The position numbers and the translations under genes were made by a program. 7,638 nt of DNA from Bacteroidia bacterium. Its GTDB lineage: Bacteria; Bacteroidota; Bacteroidia; NS11-12g; UBA955. Shown here piece by piece: positions 1-7,004 of this stretch. How positions within the stretch are numbered: position 1 is the first letter of the stretch; every line of letters begins with the position of its first letter. Under the pieces are notes generated by a model. The model had not been told where the DNA came from. It ran no database searches and saw nothing but the letters and a program-made list of their open reading frames with translations. The stretch spans positions 1 to 7,638 of the forward strand of contig JACMRS010000312.1 in assembly GCA_014376345.1 (NCBI GenBank), read 5' to 3'.

Positions 1-86
1 CTGTATGTAACATAATAATTGCACAGCACAGGATGCTTTGTAAGCTGCAGCAGTCCTTTATTCTTTATGGTTTTAAGAAGCTGCAT
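1..86 (-). CDS. 5' end of an unrecognised gene, cut by the window edge
   Basis: An open frame starts at the ATG at 86-84 and runs without a stop to base 1, giving 28 codons (MQLLKTIKNKGLLQ..., ending in NYYVTY at the edge). Two points support a real gene: the start lies 3 nt after the stop of the vWA gene on the same strand, and a strong Shine-Dalgarno-like AGGGAGG (103-97) sits 10 nt before the ATG, inside the last codons of that gene. The visible part is basic with no clear signal peptide. The family cannot be named from 28 residues. It is probably co-transcribed with the vWA gene upstream. Confidence 0.5.
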   Translation of the reverse strand, partial: MQLLKTIKNKGLLQLTKHPVLCNYYVTY

Positions 87-89
87 TGA

Positions 90-2183
90 TCAATAGCCTC
101 CCTCGCGTTTTCTAATGAGCCATTCTGCCGAAAGTAGTAACACTAACAACACAAAAACCCATTTCATACTTACCAGATCTTTTAGTTGTGTTTCAGGATA
201 AGAAACAGGTTTTATGCTTTCATTCTTCTTAATCGCATCTTCAATACTCTGCATGGATGCAACATTGAAATAACTTCCGTTATGCTGCTTTGCAAGTTGT
301 CTTAATATGCCGTGATCGGCTCTGGTATCCAGCAGTTCAAGCTGAAGTGGTGCTACAGTAAACAATCCTTTCTGAACTTCTTCATTTGTGCCGCCTGCAA
401 CTTTTGCAGTATAACTATAGCTGCCTGCAGCAAGAGATCCGGTATTCAGACTGTAGCTTTTCCCCGATCTGCTGAAATTATAAGTAAACTCTTTTCCTTC
501 TTCATTTTTAATACTCATCCGCACATCGCGGTCGTTTACCAGTTCATAATTATTATTGTAAATTTCTGCAGTAAACTGAACAGATTCATCCTCATCAAAA
601 GTAGTTTTAAGCGGTATCACTCTGAACTTTCTTTTGTCATCTTTAACAGTCAGATACTGAACAATTTTACTCAGAAGTTCGTTTGTTGCATCGTGGTTTT
701 CATTTTCTTCATACTCTGAAAGTCTCCATTTCCAAAGGCCTTCGCCATAAATCCAGCCCGACTTTAATCCTTCTTCCTGCATAAAACCAATAAGCGGCTG
801 CTTAGTGTCGATGTTTCCTATTTTCTGATAAACCAGTACTTCCATCACATCATTCTGCGAATAAGTGCCGTAAGGTACACGCAAAGGTGGCCAGGAATTA
901 AATGCCGAAGTAAGTTCTTCACTCACTGTAAACGCATTAAAAGCAGGATTGATTTTCGCCTGAGCATCATTCCAGCGATTCTGGTGACGCATAATATTTC
1001 CGGCAACGCTGATCTTGCCAAGCTGTTCTACAAATGATTGGGTACCGATAATATTCAGCACCGGAATTCGTTTTGTTTTAAGCTGATTAATTAAAGTAAG
1101 ATCTGAAGCAGACCTTGAAGGAACCTGATAAAAAATAACCAGACTGAAGTCATTTAAAGCTGCTATATTTATTGTGCGGATATCTGCCGATTGTACTTCA
1201 TAATTTTTATTCTGACCGATTGCATCTTTAATAGCAGCAACATCCGGGTGAGGTCCGCTGTAAGCAACCATAATCTTTTCACGGCCATCAATTACTTCCA
1301 CAAAAACATCTTTTCTGTTATTGAGTTTTGTTGCTTCACCTTCTACTCCTGAAACAGAAACAATAAAATGTCTGGTTCCCGGTTTGTCAGCTAAAATAGA
1401 AAAAGAAGTTTCACTAAAAAAACTTTCGTTATCAATAGAAAGTGGTTTTGCAAAAAGTGTTTTTCCGTTTTCAGAAACTGTCACAGTAACAGTCTGACCT
1501 TTACATGCCATGGCTTCGGTTTCAACAGCCATCGGAAATTCATTGTCTAGATACGCAATACTGTTTGTGTTGACAGCTTTCAGTTTAACATCTTTTCTGA
1601 TGGTAGTATCTCCTAATCCCACTGTATAAACAGGTGCATCAAACTGAAGTTTTTTGTAAATTGGATTGGTGCCACGGTTATAAATTCCATCTGAAGCAAT
1701 AACAACAGCGCCGATATTTGTTTCAGCATAACCTGCATTCAGAAAATCAAAAAGCGCAGACAGATTGGTTTTCTTTCGGTCAAATTGTAATGCCTGCTCT
1801 TCATTTGTATTGCCGCCTATATAAAGCTTTTTAACTTTATAATCTTTAGAAAGATTTTCTGCAAGTTTATCCCAGTTTTTAGAAAACTCATTTCTGTAAA
1901 AAGCAGAATCTTTGTTAGCTGCAACAGATTGCGAATTGTCAAGTGCGAGAATGATTACCGGTTTTTCAACTGTGCTGCTGACGTATTTAAGTAGGGGGGA
2001 TAAAAGCAGGAAAGCAAGGATTGAAACAGTGAGGAAACGCATAGCCCAAAGTATTTTAAGAAGCATTCCGTTGCCTTCTTCATTTTTAAAATTACTTTTT
2101 CTGTAAAGCAACCAGGCATACAATGCGCCAAGGGCAAAGCAAAATATAATGAACCATAAAGGATATTGCGTAATGAGCTGCAT
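90..2183 (-). CDS. Membrane-anchored vWA protein with GATase-like middle region
   Basis: A protein of 697 residues counted from the ATG at 2183. Two membrane helices lie near the N-terminus (about 9-27 and 45-65) and one at the C-terminus (about 674-690), just before a basic tail ending in KREGGY. A von Willebrand A domain follows the second helix (about 75-195). It shows the MIDAS motif DxSxS (D82-N-S-Q-S86), a candidate MIDAS threonine in KKTNLSAL (T139) and the later ASDG (163-166). Beta-rich, Ig-like segments follow at about 205-300 and 530-615. Between them, from about 305, is a segment opening with REKIMVAYSG that resembles the class I glutamine-amidotransferase-like fold found in such Bacteroidota vWA proteins; I see no clear catalytic triad. 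The layout recalls BatA/BatB-like proteins, with the folded part in the periplasm. An in-frame TTG at 2198 is rejected as the start because it lies inside the probable -7 box. Function unknown. Confidence 0.85.
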   Translation of the reverse strand: MQLITQYPLWFIIFCFALGALYAWLLYRKSNFKNEEGNGMLLKILWAMRFLTVSILAFLLLSPLLKYVSSTVEKPVIILALDNSQSVAANKDSAFYRNEFSKNWDKLAENLSKDYKVKKLYIGGNTNEEQALQFDRKKTNLSALFDFLNAGYAETNIGAVVIASDGIYNRGTNPIYKKLQFDAPVYTVGLGDTTIRKDVKLKAVNTNSIAYLDNEFPMAVETEAMACKGQTVTVTVSENGKTLFAKPLSIDNESFFSETSFSILADKPGTRHFIVSVSGVEGEATKLNNRKDVFVEVIDGREKIMVAYSGPHPDVAAIKDAIGQNKNYEVQSADIRTINIAALNDFSLVIFYQVPSRSASDLTLINQLKTKRIPVLNIIGTQSFVEQLGKISVAGNIMRHQNRWNDAQAKINPAFNAFTVSEELTSAFNSWPPLRVPYGTYSQNDVMEVLVYQKIGNIDTKQPLIGFMQEEGLKSGWIYGEGLWKWRLSEYEENENHDATNELLSKIVQYLTVKDDKRKFRVIPLKTTFDEDESVQFTAEIYNNNYELVNDRDVRMSIKNEEGKEFTYNFSRSGKSYSLNTGSLAAGSYSYTAKVAGGTNEEVQKGLFTVAPLQLELLDTRADHGILRQLAKQHNGSYFNVASMQSIEDAIKKNESIKPVSYPETQLKDLVSMKWVFVLLVLLLSAEWLIRKREGGY

Positions 2184-2195
2184 AGTGTTAATTGG

Positions 2196-2203
2196 CAAAT
2201 ATA
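2196..2203 (-). promoter_or_regulatory. Probable -7 box for the vWA gene
   Basis: The minus strand reads TATATTTG, a full match to the Bacteroidota -7 consensus TAnnTTTG, 12 nt before the ATG at 2183. The -33 element is poor: TTA rather than TTG stands 20 nt upstream (2226-2224). The untranslated leader would be very short. The box includes the TTG that could otherwise be taken as the start codon. Confidence 0.45.
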
Positions 2204-2209
2204 ACCCGA

Positions 2210-2269
2210 AAAAGTGAAAGTTTTAAGTTGGATTTACGGTAGAATGAGGATGTTAATCGTTTCACTTTT
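2210..2269. repeat. 10-bp perfect inverted repeat between divergent promoters
   Basis: AAAAGTGAAA at 2210-2219 and its exact reverse complement TTTCACTTTT at 2260-2269 are separated by 40 bp. The right arm overlaps the -33 element of the cruF promoter; the left arm lies in the -33/-7 spacer of the vWA promoter. The placement suits an operator or paired protein-binding sites, but the arms are AT-rich and could match by chance. Confidence 0.35.
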
Positions 2270-2297
2270 GGCACTGACTTAAAATTACATACTTTTG
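2267..2297 (+). promoter_or_regulatory. Bacteroidota-type promoter of the cruF operon
   Basis: TTTG (2267-2270), a 19-bp spacer, then TACTTTTG (2290-2297) matches the Bacteroidota sigma factor consensus of a -33 TTTG and a -7 TAnnTTTG with about 19-bp spacing. Transcription would begin near 2301-2305, leaving a leader of about 26-30 nt before cruF. It is the best promoter in the window and probably drives the three genes from 2331 to 4699. Confidence 0.7.
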
Positions 2298-2302
2298 CCG
2301 TA

Positions 2303-2338
2303 ATGGCTTTCTTCAATACAATTTTTACGAATGCTTAA
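2303..2338 (+). other. Possible 11-codon leader ORF overlapping the cruF start
   Basis: ATG at 2303 opens a frame encoding MAFFNTIFTNA with a TAA at 2336-2338, eight bases into cruF and in another frame. It begins almost at the predicted transcription start. It could couple translation to cruF, but nothing in the sequence shows that it is translated, and short ORFs of this kind are common by chance. Confidence 0.15.
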
Positions 2339-2963
2339 AAAACCAAATACCTGGATCTGGATACTGATTGTGGTGTACGCTGTGGGTGCAGCAGGACTGA
2401 TACTGCCTGAAACCCGCGCTTATGTTCAGAAAGTAGTCTGGATAAATGTACTCCTTTCGTTTGTTGTGCTTTTTTCTTTTCATAAAAAATGGTCTAAAGA
2501 ATTTATCTGGTCCTCGTTGCTGATTCTTTTTTGTGGTTACTTGCTGGAAGTTCTTGGTGTAAAAACCGGTTATGTTTTTGGATATTACAATTATGGAAAT
2601 ACACTCGGTTACAGTTTTTGGGAAACGCCTGTACTGATAGGTTTTATCTGGCTAATGTGTATTTATATCACAAGAAATATTGCTGAGCTTATAACAAAAG
2701 AACCTGTATTAATAAGTATTACAGGTGCAGTTTTGATGGTGGGCCTTGATTATTTTCTCGAACCTTTTGCCGTTCGTTTCGGCCTGTGGAGCTGGAACAG
2801 TGGTTTTATTCCAAAACACAATTATATTGGTTGGTTTATCAGTGCCTTTGTTTTTCACTACCTTTATCTGAAAAGTTGCAAATTCGCACTCAATAAAATT
2901 TCTGCACCTTTGTATTTTATTCAGCTTGCTTTTTTCTTAATACTGTACCTTTGCTTTAAGTAA
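2331..2963 (+). CDS. cruF: CruF-type carotenoid biosynthesis protein (DUF422)
   Basis: An integral membrane protein of 210 residues with about seven hydrophobic segments (about 8-25, 36-50, 59-76, 97-115, 127-143, 165-181, 193-209). It belongs to the Caroten_synth/DUF422 family. Characterised members hydrate the terminal C-1',2' double bond of an acyclic carotenoid end: CruF in cyanobacteria and other bacteria, and bisanhydrobacterioruberin hydratase in haloarchaea. Conserved family features visible are E73 in LLEVLGVKTG, FGYYNYG (83-89), then DYFLEPFA (140-147), GLWSWN (151-156) and IPKHNYIGW (160-168). The ATG at 2331 is the only plausible start, since a stop lies at 2301 in this frame. The gene ends in tandem stops TAATAA and lies 9 nt before the deacetylase gene. 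The product would be a 1'-hydroxy carotenoid of the saproxanthin, flexixanthin or myxol type. The exact substrate depends on cyclase and desaturase genes not in this window. Confidence 0.85.
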   Translation: MLKKPNTWIWILIVVYAVGAAGLILPETRAYVQKVVWINVLLSFVVLFSFHKKWSKEFIWSSLLILFCGYLLEVLGVKTGYVFGYYNYGNTLGYSFWETPVLIGFIWLMCIYITRNIAELITKEPVLISITGAVLMVGLDYFLEPFAVRFGLWSWNSGFIPKHNYIGWFISAFVFHYLYLKSCKFALNKISAPLYFIQLAFFLILYLCFK

Positions 2964-2972
2964 TAAATCTAA

Positions 2973-3584
2973 TTGGCCTTTTACCAAAAAATACCTTCTC
3001 TTTTTCGCGTTCTTTTTCCTGCTATGCTATGGAAAATTAAAACAGACGAACGTATAGTATATCTTACTTTTGATGATGGCCCGCACCCGACAGTAACGCC
3101 ATGGGTTCTTGATGAACTGAAAAAGTACAATTTTAAAGCTACTTTTTTTTGTGTGGGAAATAATGTTCGTTTACACCGCAGCATTTATGAAAAAGTAATT
3201 GCAGAAGGACACCGCACAGGCAACCATACTTATGACCATATAAAAGGCTGGAAAACAGTTGACCATTTGTATTATGATAATATAGAGCAATGCGCTCAAC
3301 TGGTTGACAGTAATCTTTTCCGCCCTCCTTATGGTCAGGTTACACTTGCTCAGGTTAATGAACTTAAGAAGAATTATCTGATCATTATGTGGAGTTTGTT
3401 ATCGGGAGATTTTGATAAAAAACTGAATGTTAATAAAGCGCTTGAATTAATGAAAAAGCATACGAAACCGGGATCAATAATTGTCTTTCACGACAGTGAG
3501 AAAGCGAAAAGTAATCTCATGAAAATACTTCCTCAATATTTACAGTTTTTAAAAGAACAAGGTTACTCATGCCAAACATTATAA
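2973..3584 (+). CDS. Cytosolic NodB-type polysaccharide deacetylase
   Basis: A protein of 203 residues that is nearly all one carbohydrate esterase family 4 (NodB homology) domain. The metal and catalytic motifs are present: TFDDGP (32-37, base D34 and metal ligand D35), NHTYDH (84-89, metal ligands H85 and H89), RPPYG (117-121), MWSLLSGDFD (139-148) and IIVFHDS (169-175, H173). Such enzymes remove N- or O-acetyl groups from sugars. The start is TTG. The first ATG in this frame is codon 18, but residues 1-17 (KIPSLFRVLFPA) resemble the N-terminus of homologues, so TTG is preferred. There is no convincing signal peptide, so it probably acts in the cytosol or on the inner membrane face. It starts 9 nt after cruF and overlaps the glycosyltransferase gene by 16 nt. 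Its substrate is unknown: a glycolipid, a lipid-linked sugar or a carotenoid glycoside are possible. Confidence 0.85.
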   Translation: MAFYQKIPSLFRVLFPAMLWKIKTDERIVYLTFDDGPHPTVTPWVLDELKKYNFKATFFCVGNNVRLHRSIYEKVIAEGHRTGNHTYDHIKGWKTVDHLYYDNIEQCAQLVDSNLFRPPYGQVTLAQVNELKKNYLIIMWSLLSGDFDKKLNVNKALELMKKHTKPGSIIVFHDSEKAKSNLMKILPQYLQFLKEQGYSCQTL

Positions 3585-4699
3585 CGATTCTTTATTTAGT
3601 TTGTGGCTTCAGTATCTGCCTGTACTTCCTCATTCAGCTTATCAGTGTTTATGGTTTGTTTAAAATGAAAAAGGCTGAATCAAATCAAATAGAAAGTAAA
3701 CCTGATAGTTATAAAAATATTTCGATTCTTGTAGCTGCAAGAAATGAACGCGCCAACATTATCCGTTGTCTCGAATCTATTAATTTAATGGATTATCCGA
3801 AAGATAAACTGGAGGTATTAATTGGCAATGACCAGTCGCAGGATAACACAGGAGAACTTGTTGCAGATTATATTAAAGACAAGCCGGTGTTCAGACTGAT
3901 TAATCTTACCGGAAATGAATTTCCTCAAACAAAAGGCAAGGCAAGAGTACTTGCAGTGCTGGCAAAAGAATCGTTGGGAGACATTCTTTTGATTACAGAT
4001 GCCGATATAGAATTGCAACCTTTGTGGGCTAAATCATTGTGTGAAAAAATCAACAACGGTTATGATCTGGCAACCGGTACAACGTGGATAAAAAGTACTA
4101 ATTCATTTGAACATTATCAGGCAGTAGACTGGATGTATTTTATGGGTTTGTCTAATAGTTTTGCTTTTCTTGGATTGCCTTTAACAGCAGTTGGAAACAA
4201 TATGGCGATCAGCAGAAAATCTTATCTTGAAACAGGTGGTTATGAAAACATTAAATTTTCTATTGTTGAAGATTATGCATTGTTTAAAGAAGTAAGAAAA
4301 AAGGGTGCGAAAACTATCAACATGATGACACCGGAAACATTGTTGTTGTCGCAACCAATTACTGATTTTAAAAAGTTAATGAGTCAGCGCAAACGCTGGC
4401 TGGGCGGACTGTGGAGCCTCCCATTTCATTGGCAGATGATTTTGTCTGCATTTGGTGCTTATTACCTTTCAAGTCTTGTTTTATTGTTTTTAAATCCACT
4501 GCTTTTTTTAATTGTGATTGTTGTTAAAAATATTATACAGATGTTGCAGATAAATCTGATTCATAAGATTCTTAAAAAGCCTTTACAGCTTCTTAAATAT
4601 TGCATCACTTATGATTTGTATTTGTATATTGTAACTCCCTTGGTTTCCCTTTATTATGTTATTCCGTTTAAAACAGACTGGAAGGGCAGGAAGTATTAG
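3569..4699 (+). CDS. Membrane GT2 glycosyltransferase, CruG/CruC-like candidate
   Basis: A family 2 glycosyltransferase of 376 residues with one N-terminal membrane helix (about 5-30), a GT-A domain (about 50-285) and C-terminal hydrophobic segments (about 290-320 and 345-366). Motifs in order are VAARNE (55-60), the nucleotide-binding D88 in GNDQSQDN, TDAD (143-146, the DxD motif), GNNMAISR (209-216), VED (233-235, catalytic acidic pair) and QRKRW (273-277, the QxxRW motif of membrane GT2 enzymes). It probably uses a nucleotide-sugar donor on the cytosolic face. CruG and CruC, which glycosylate carotenoids, are GT2 membrane enzymes of similar size, and CruG genes are known beside cruF, so carotenoid glycosylation is the leading idea. 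The deacetylase next to it also permits a PgaC-like role in an amino-sugar polymer or glycolipid. The ATG overlaps the end of the deacetylase gene by 16 nt, which suggests coupled translation. The stop is TAG. Confidence 0.85.
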   Translation: MPNIITILYLVCGFSICLYFLIQLISVYGLFKMKKAESNQIESKPDSYKNISILVAARNERANIIRCLESINLMDYPKDKLEVLIGNDQSQDNTGELVADYIKDKPVFRLINLTGNEFPQTKGKARVLAVLAKESLGDILLITDADIELQPLWAKSLCEKINNGYDLATGTTWIKSTNSFEHYQAVDWMYFMGLSNSFAFLGLPLTAVGNNMAISRKSYLETGGYENIKFSIVEDYALFKEVRKKGAKTINMMTPETLLLSQPITDFKKLMSQRKRWLGGLWSLPFHWQMILSAFGAYYLSSLVLLFLNPLLFLIVIVVKNIIQMLQINLIHKILKKPLQLLKYCITYDLYLYIVTPLVSLYYVIPFKTDWKGRKY

Positions 4700-4752
4700 A
4701 AAATTATAGTGAAGTCTTAAGAAAAGACAACCTCCTTTAATTATAAATGATG

Positions 4753-4760
4753 TTACTTTG
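4753..4760 (+). promoter_or_regulatory. Weak -7 box candidate for kmo
   Basis: TTACTTTG matches TAnnTTTG at all but one fixed position and lies 9 nt before the ATG at 4770, but no TTG stands at the -33 distance. The 70-nt gap after the glycosyltransferase gene suggests kmo has its own promoter. Read-through from the cruF operon is also possible, as no convincing terminator is seen in the gap. Confidence 0.3.
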
Positions 4761-4769
4761 CATTTGATT

Positions 4770-6107
4770 ATGGAAAAGAAAGAAACTGTAGCCATCATTG
4801 GCGGCGGATTGTCGGGTTCACTGCTGGCATGTTGTCTTGCAAAGCGCGGGTTTAAAGTGAGTCTTTATGAGCGTCGCGGCGATTTCCGTGAAACAGGATA
4901 TCTTGGAGGAAGGTCTATCAATCTCGCTCTTTCAGAACGCGGTATTAACGCACTTAAAAAAGTAAATCTTGCAGACAGTGTACTGGATGATGCCATTGCA
5001 ATGAATGGCAGAGTTATGCATTCCGTTGCAGGTGAATTATCTTATCAGCCTTACGGTAAAGCAGGTCAGTATATTAATTCTGTTTCAAGGTCGGGGTTGA
5101 ATCTTAAGCTGATTGAACTGGCGGATGAATTTGAAAATGTAACCTTATATTTTAATTATAAATGTATTGATGCTGATCTTAAAAACAACACTGCAATTTT
5201 TGAAACTGCTGAAGGTGAAAAAGTATCGGTAAAAGCAGATATCATGTTAGGAACTGATGGTGCATTTTCTGCAATTCGTTCTGAAATGCAGCATACAGAG
5301 CGCTTTAATTTCTCGCAGCAATATGAAAATTACGGGTATAAAGAATTAGAGATTGTTCCTGGTCCTGATAACAAATTTATGTTAGAAGAGCATGCCCTTC
5401 ATATCTGGCCTCGTGGTGAGTTTATGATGATCGCTTTGCCAAATCCCGGAGGAAACTTTACCTGTACTTTATTTATGCCTTATACAGGTGTAAACGGACT
5501 GGATAAATTGAAAACCGAAGACGATGTTAAAGTATTTTTCAATAAATATTTTGCAGATGCACTTCCGTTAATGCCTGGTTATATTCATGATTTTTTTAAC
5601 AATCCTACCGGTTCGCTTTTAACTGTCAGATGCTCACCGTGGGTGCGCGGAAGGTTTGCACTTGTTGGTGATGCTGCGCATGCTGTTGTACCTTTTTACG
5701 GTCAGGGTATGAATTGCAGTTTTGAAGATGTTGCGGTACTTGATGAACTTATTGATAAACATTATCCGGACTGGGATAAAGTACTTTCAGAATATCAGGA
5801 TGCGCGGATTGACAACGCCAATGCCATTGCTGATCTGGCACTAAAGAATTTTGTGGAAATGCGTGACCTTGTGGGTCACAAAGATTTTCTCGAATTTAAA
5901 CACATCGAACATGATCTCTGTGATTTATATCCTGATAAATTTAAGAGTCAGTATGAGCTTACAACATTTACAAATATGCCTTACAGATATGCCTGGAATC
6001 AGGGTTTCAAGAATGAGCAGCTTATAAAGGCAATCATCAGTGAAGGTTTAAAAGAAAAACTTGAAGACAGAGAACTGATGAATAAGATGTTTGAAAAGTA
6101 TCTTTAA
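4770..6107 (+). CDS. kmo: Kynurenine 3-monooxygenase
   Basis: A protein of 445 residues, the usual size for soluble bacterial enzymes of this family. It is a class A FAD monooxygenase that hydroxylates L-kynurenine to 3-hydroxykynurenine with NADPH and O2. This is a step of tryptophan breakdown and of the tryptophan route to quinolinate and NAD. Motifs visible are the N-terminal FAD site GGGLSG (11-16), the family signature YLGGRSINLALSERG shortly after it, the DG motif GTDGAFSAIR (about 161-170) and the GD motif GDAAHAVVPFYGQGMN (about 300-315). The GD motif is close to known KMO sequences. No C-terminal membrane anchor like that of the eukaryotic enzyme is visible. The ATG at 4770 is chosen over an in-frame TTG at 4758, which overlaps the possible -7 box. 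No other kynurenine-pathway gene is in the window. Its stop overlaps the stop of the convergent araC-type gene. Confidence 0.95.
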   Translation: MEKKETVAIIGGGLSGSLLACCLAKRGFKVSLYERRGDFRETGYLGGRSINLALSERGINALKKVNLADSVLDDAIAMNGRVMHSVAGELSYQPYGKAGQYINSVSRSGLNLKLIELADEFENVTLYFNYKCIDADLKNNTAIFETAEGEKVSVKADIMLGTDGAFSAIRSEMQHTERFNFSQQYENYGYKELEIVPGPDNKFMLEEHALHIWPRGEFMMIALPNPGGNFTCTLFMPYTGVNGLDKLKTEDDVKVFFNKYFADALPLMPGYIHDFFNNPTGSLLTVRCSPWVRGRFALVGDAAHAVVPFYGQGMNCSFEDVAVLDELIDKHYPDWDKVLSEYQDARIDNANAIADLALKNFVEMRDLVGHKDFLEFKHIEHDLCDLYPDKFKSQYELTTFTNMPYRYAWNQGFKNEQLIKAIISEGLKEKLEDRELMNKMFEKYL

Positions 6108-7000
6108 CTTTTGTAATAATGTTGCCTGATTGATTTGCGGTATTCAAGCGGCGACAAGCCTGTTTGGTTTTTAAAGAATTTGGAGAAATAACTGACATCG
6201 TCAAAATGAAGTTGCGATGCAATGTCATTTACCGGATCGTTTGAATGCATCAGCATTCTTTTGATTTCCAGCATCAGTCTGTCGCTTATTAATTTACTTG
6301 CAGTGGTGCCAAGGGCATTCTGTACCACATCGTTAAGATGCCCTGTTGTAACGCATAAAATATCAGCATAATCTCCGGGTTTGTGATGGACAACAAAATG
6401 TTTTTCAATAGCAACTCTGAAACGTTTCACCAGATCATTATTCGAATGAGGTTTTGTATCTGACAGTAGATCTTTATACTGATTTTTATGAATGCGTTTT
6501 GCTTCAAGAAACAAGACATTCAGATAAGCTCTTAACGCTTGTTCTTTATCGCTTCCTTCAGAATTGTATTCTGTTCGCATTGATTTAAACAAATCTATAA
6601 CAACCCCCATTTTATCATCAGGAATTTCAATAACGGGGTAGGGTGTGTTGTTATTCAGGAAAGGAAATTCGTAAAGTGTGTCTTCGTTAATTAGTCCGAG
6701 CTGGTAAAATTCTCTCGAAAATAAAATAATGTATCCTGTTGAATCCAGTGCTCTTTGAAGCATGTGAATCTGTCCGGGAGAAACAAACTGAAGGCTGTTG
6801 TCTTTCACTTCGAAAGAATCGAAATCTATATCATGAACGCCACCGCCTTTAATAAAAAGAAAAATTTCATAGTAAGAATGCCGGTGGTAATTAAGTGCGT
6901 CGTAATTACTTTTGGCACTCAGTTCAATTAATTGAAAAGGAATGCCTCCTTCGAGTTTGCTGTAAAAATCATGAGTGAGAATAACAGGTTTATTCTTCAT
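6104..7000 (-). CDS. AraC-family transcriptional regulator
   Basis: A protein of 298 residues with the standard two-part layout. The N-terminal cupin-like sensor (about 20-110) contains YHRHSYYEIFLFIKGG (38-53) and VSPGQIHML (73-81), typical of AraC_binding domains. The C-terminal AraC/XylS DNA-binding domain (about 195-292) has a first helix-turn-helix at about 211-238 and a second at 257-290. The second carries the family signature as VNDIASQLHFDDVSYFSKFF followed by GLSPLEYRKS. The ligand cannot be predicted. The ATG at 7000 follows the cytochrome gene after 4 nt, so the two are probably co-transcribed. The gene converges on kmo, and the TTAA at 6104-6107 supplies the TAA stop for both. 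Regulation of kmo or of its own operon is possible but not shown. Confidence 0.9.
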   Translation of the reverse strand: MKNKPVILTHDFYSKLEGGIPFQLIELSAKSNYDALNYHRHSYYEIFLFIKGGGVHDIDFDSFEVKDNSLQFVSPGQIHMLQRALDSTGYIILFSREFYQLGLINEDTLYEFPFLNNNTPYPVIEIPDDKMGVVIDLFKSMRTEYNSEGSDKEQALRAYLNVLFLEAKRIHKNQYKDLLSDTKPHSNNDLVKRFRVAIEKHFVVHHKPGDYADILCVTTGHLNDVVQNALGTTASKLISDRLMLEIKRMLMHSNDPVNDIASQLHFDDVSYFSKFFKNQTGLSPLEYRKSIRQHYYKS

Positions 7001-7004
7001 AATT

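Noticed and set aside
312..719. Plus-strand open frame of 135 codons
   Set aside because: It lies antisense to the vWA gene, has cysteine- and phenylalanine-rich composition typical of a shadow frame, and shows no domain.
2184..2198. TTG at 2198 as the start of the vWA gene
   Set aside because: It lies inside the TATATTTG -7 box; the ATG at 2183 is followed at once by the first membrane helix.
4714..4728. Small hairpin GTCTT/AAGAC after the glycosyltransferase gene
   Set aside because: The stem is only 5 bp, AT-rich and has no T-run after it, so it is not supported as a terminator.
4758..4769. TTG at 4758 as the start of kmo
   Set aside because: It overlaps the candidate -7 box, and the ATG at 4770 stands just before the FAD-binding strand as in the family.
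5863..5879. Inverted repeat GTGACC/GGTCAC with a 5-nt loop
   Set aside because: It lies inside the kmo coding frame (RDLVGH) and has no T-run; the codons explain it.
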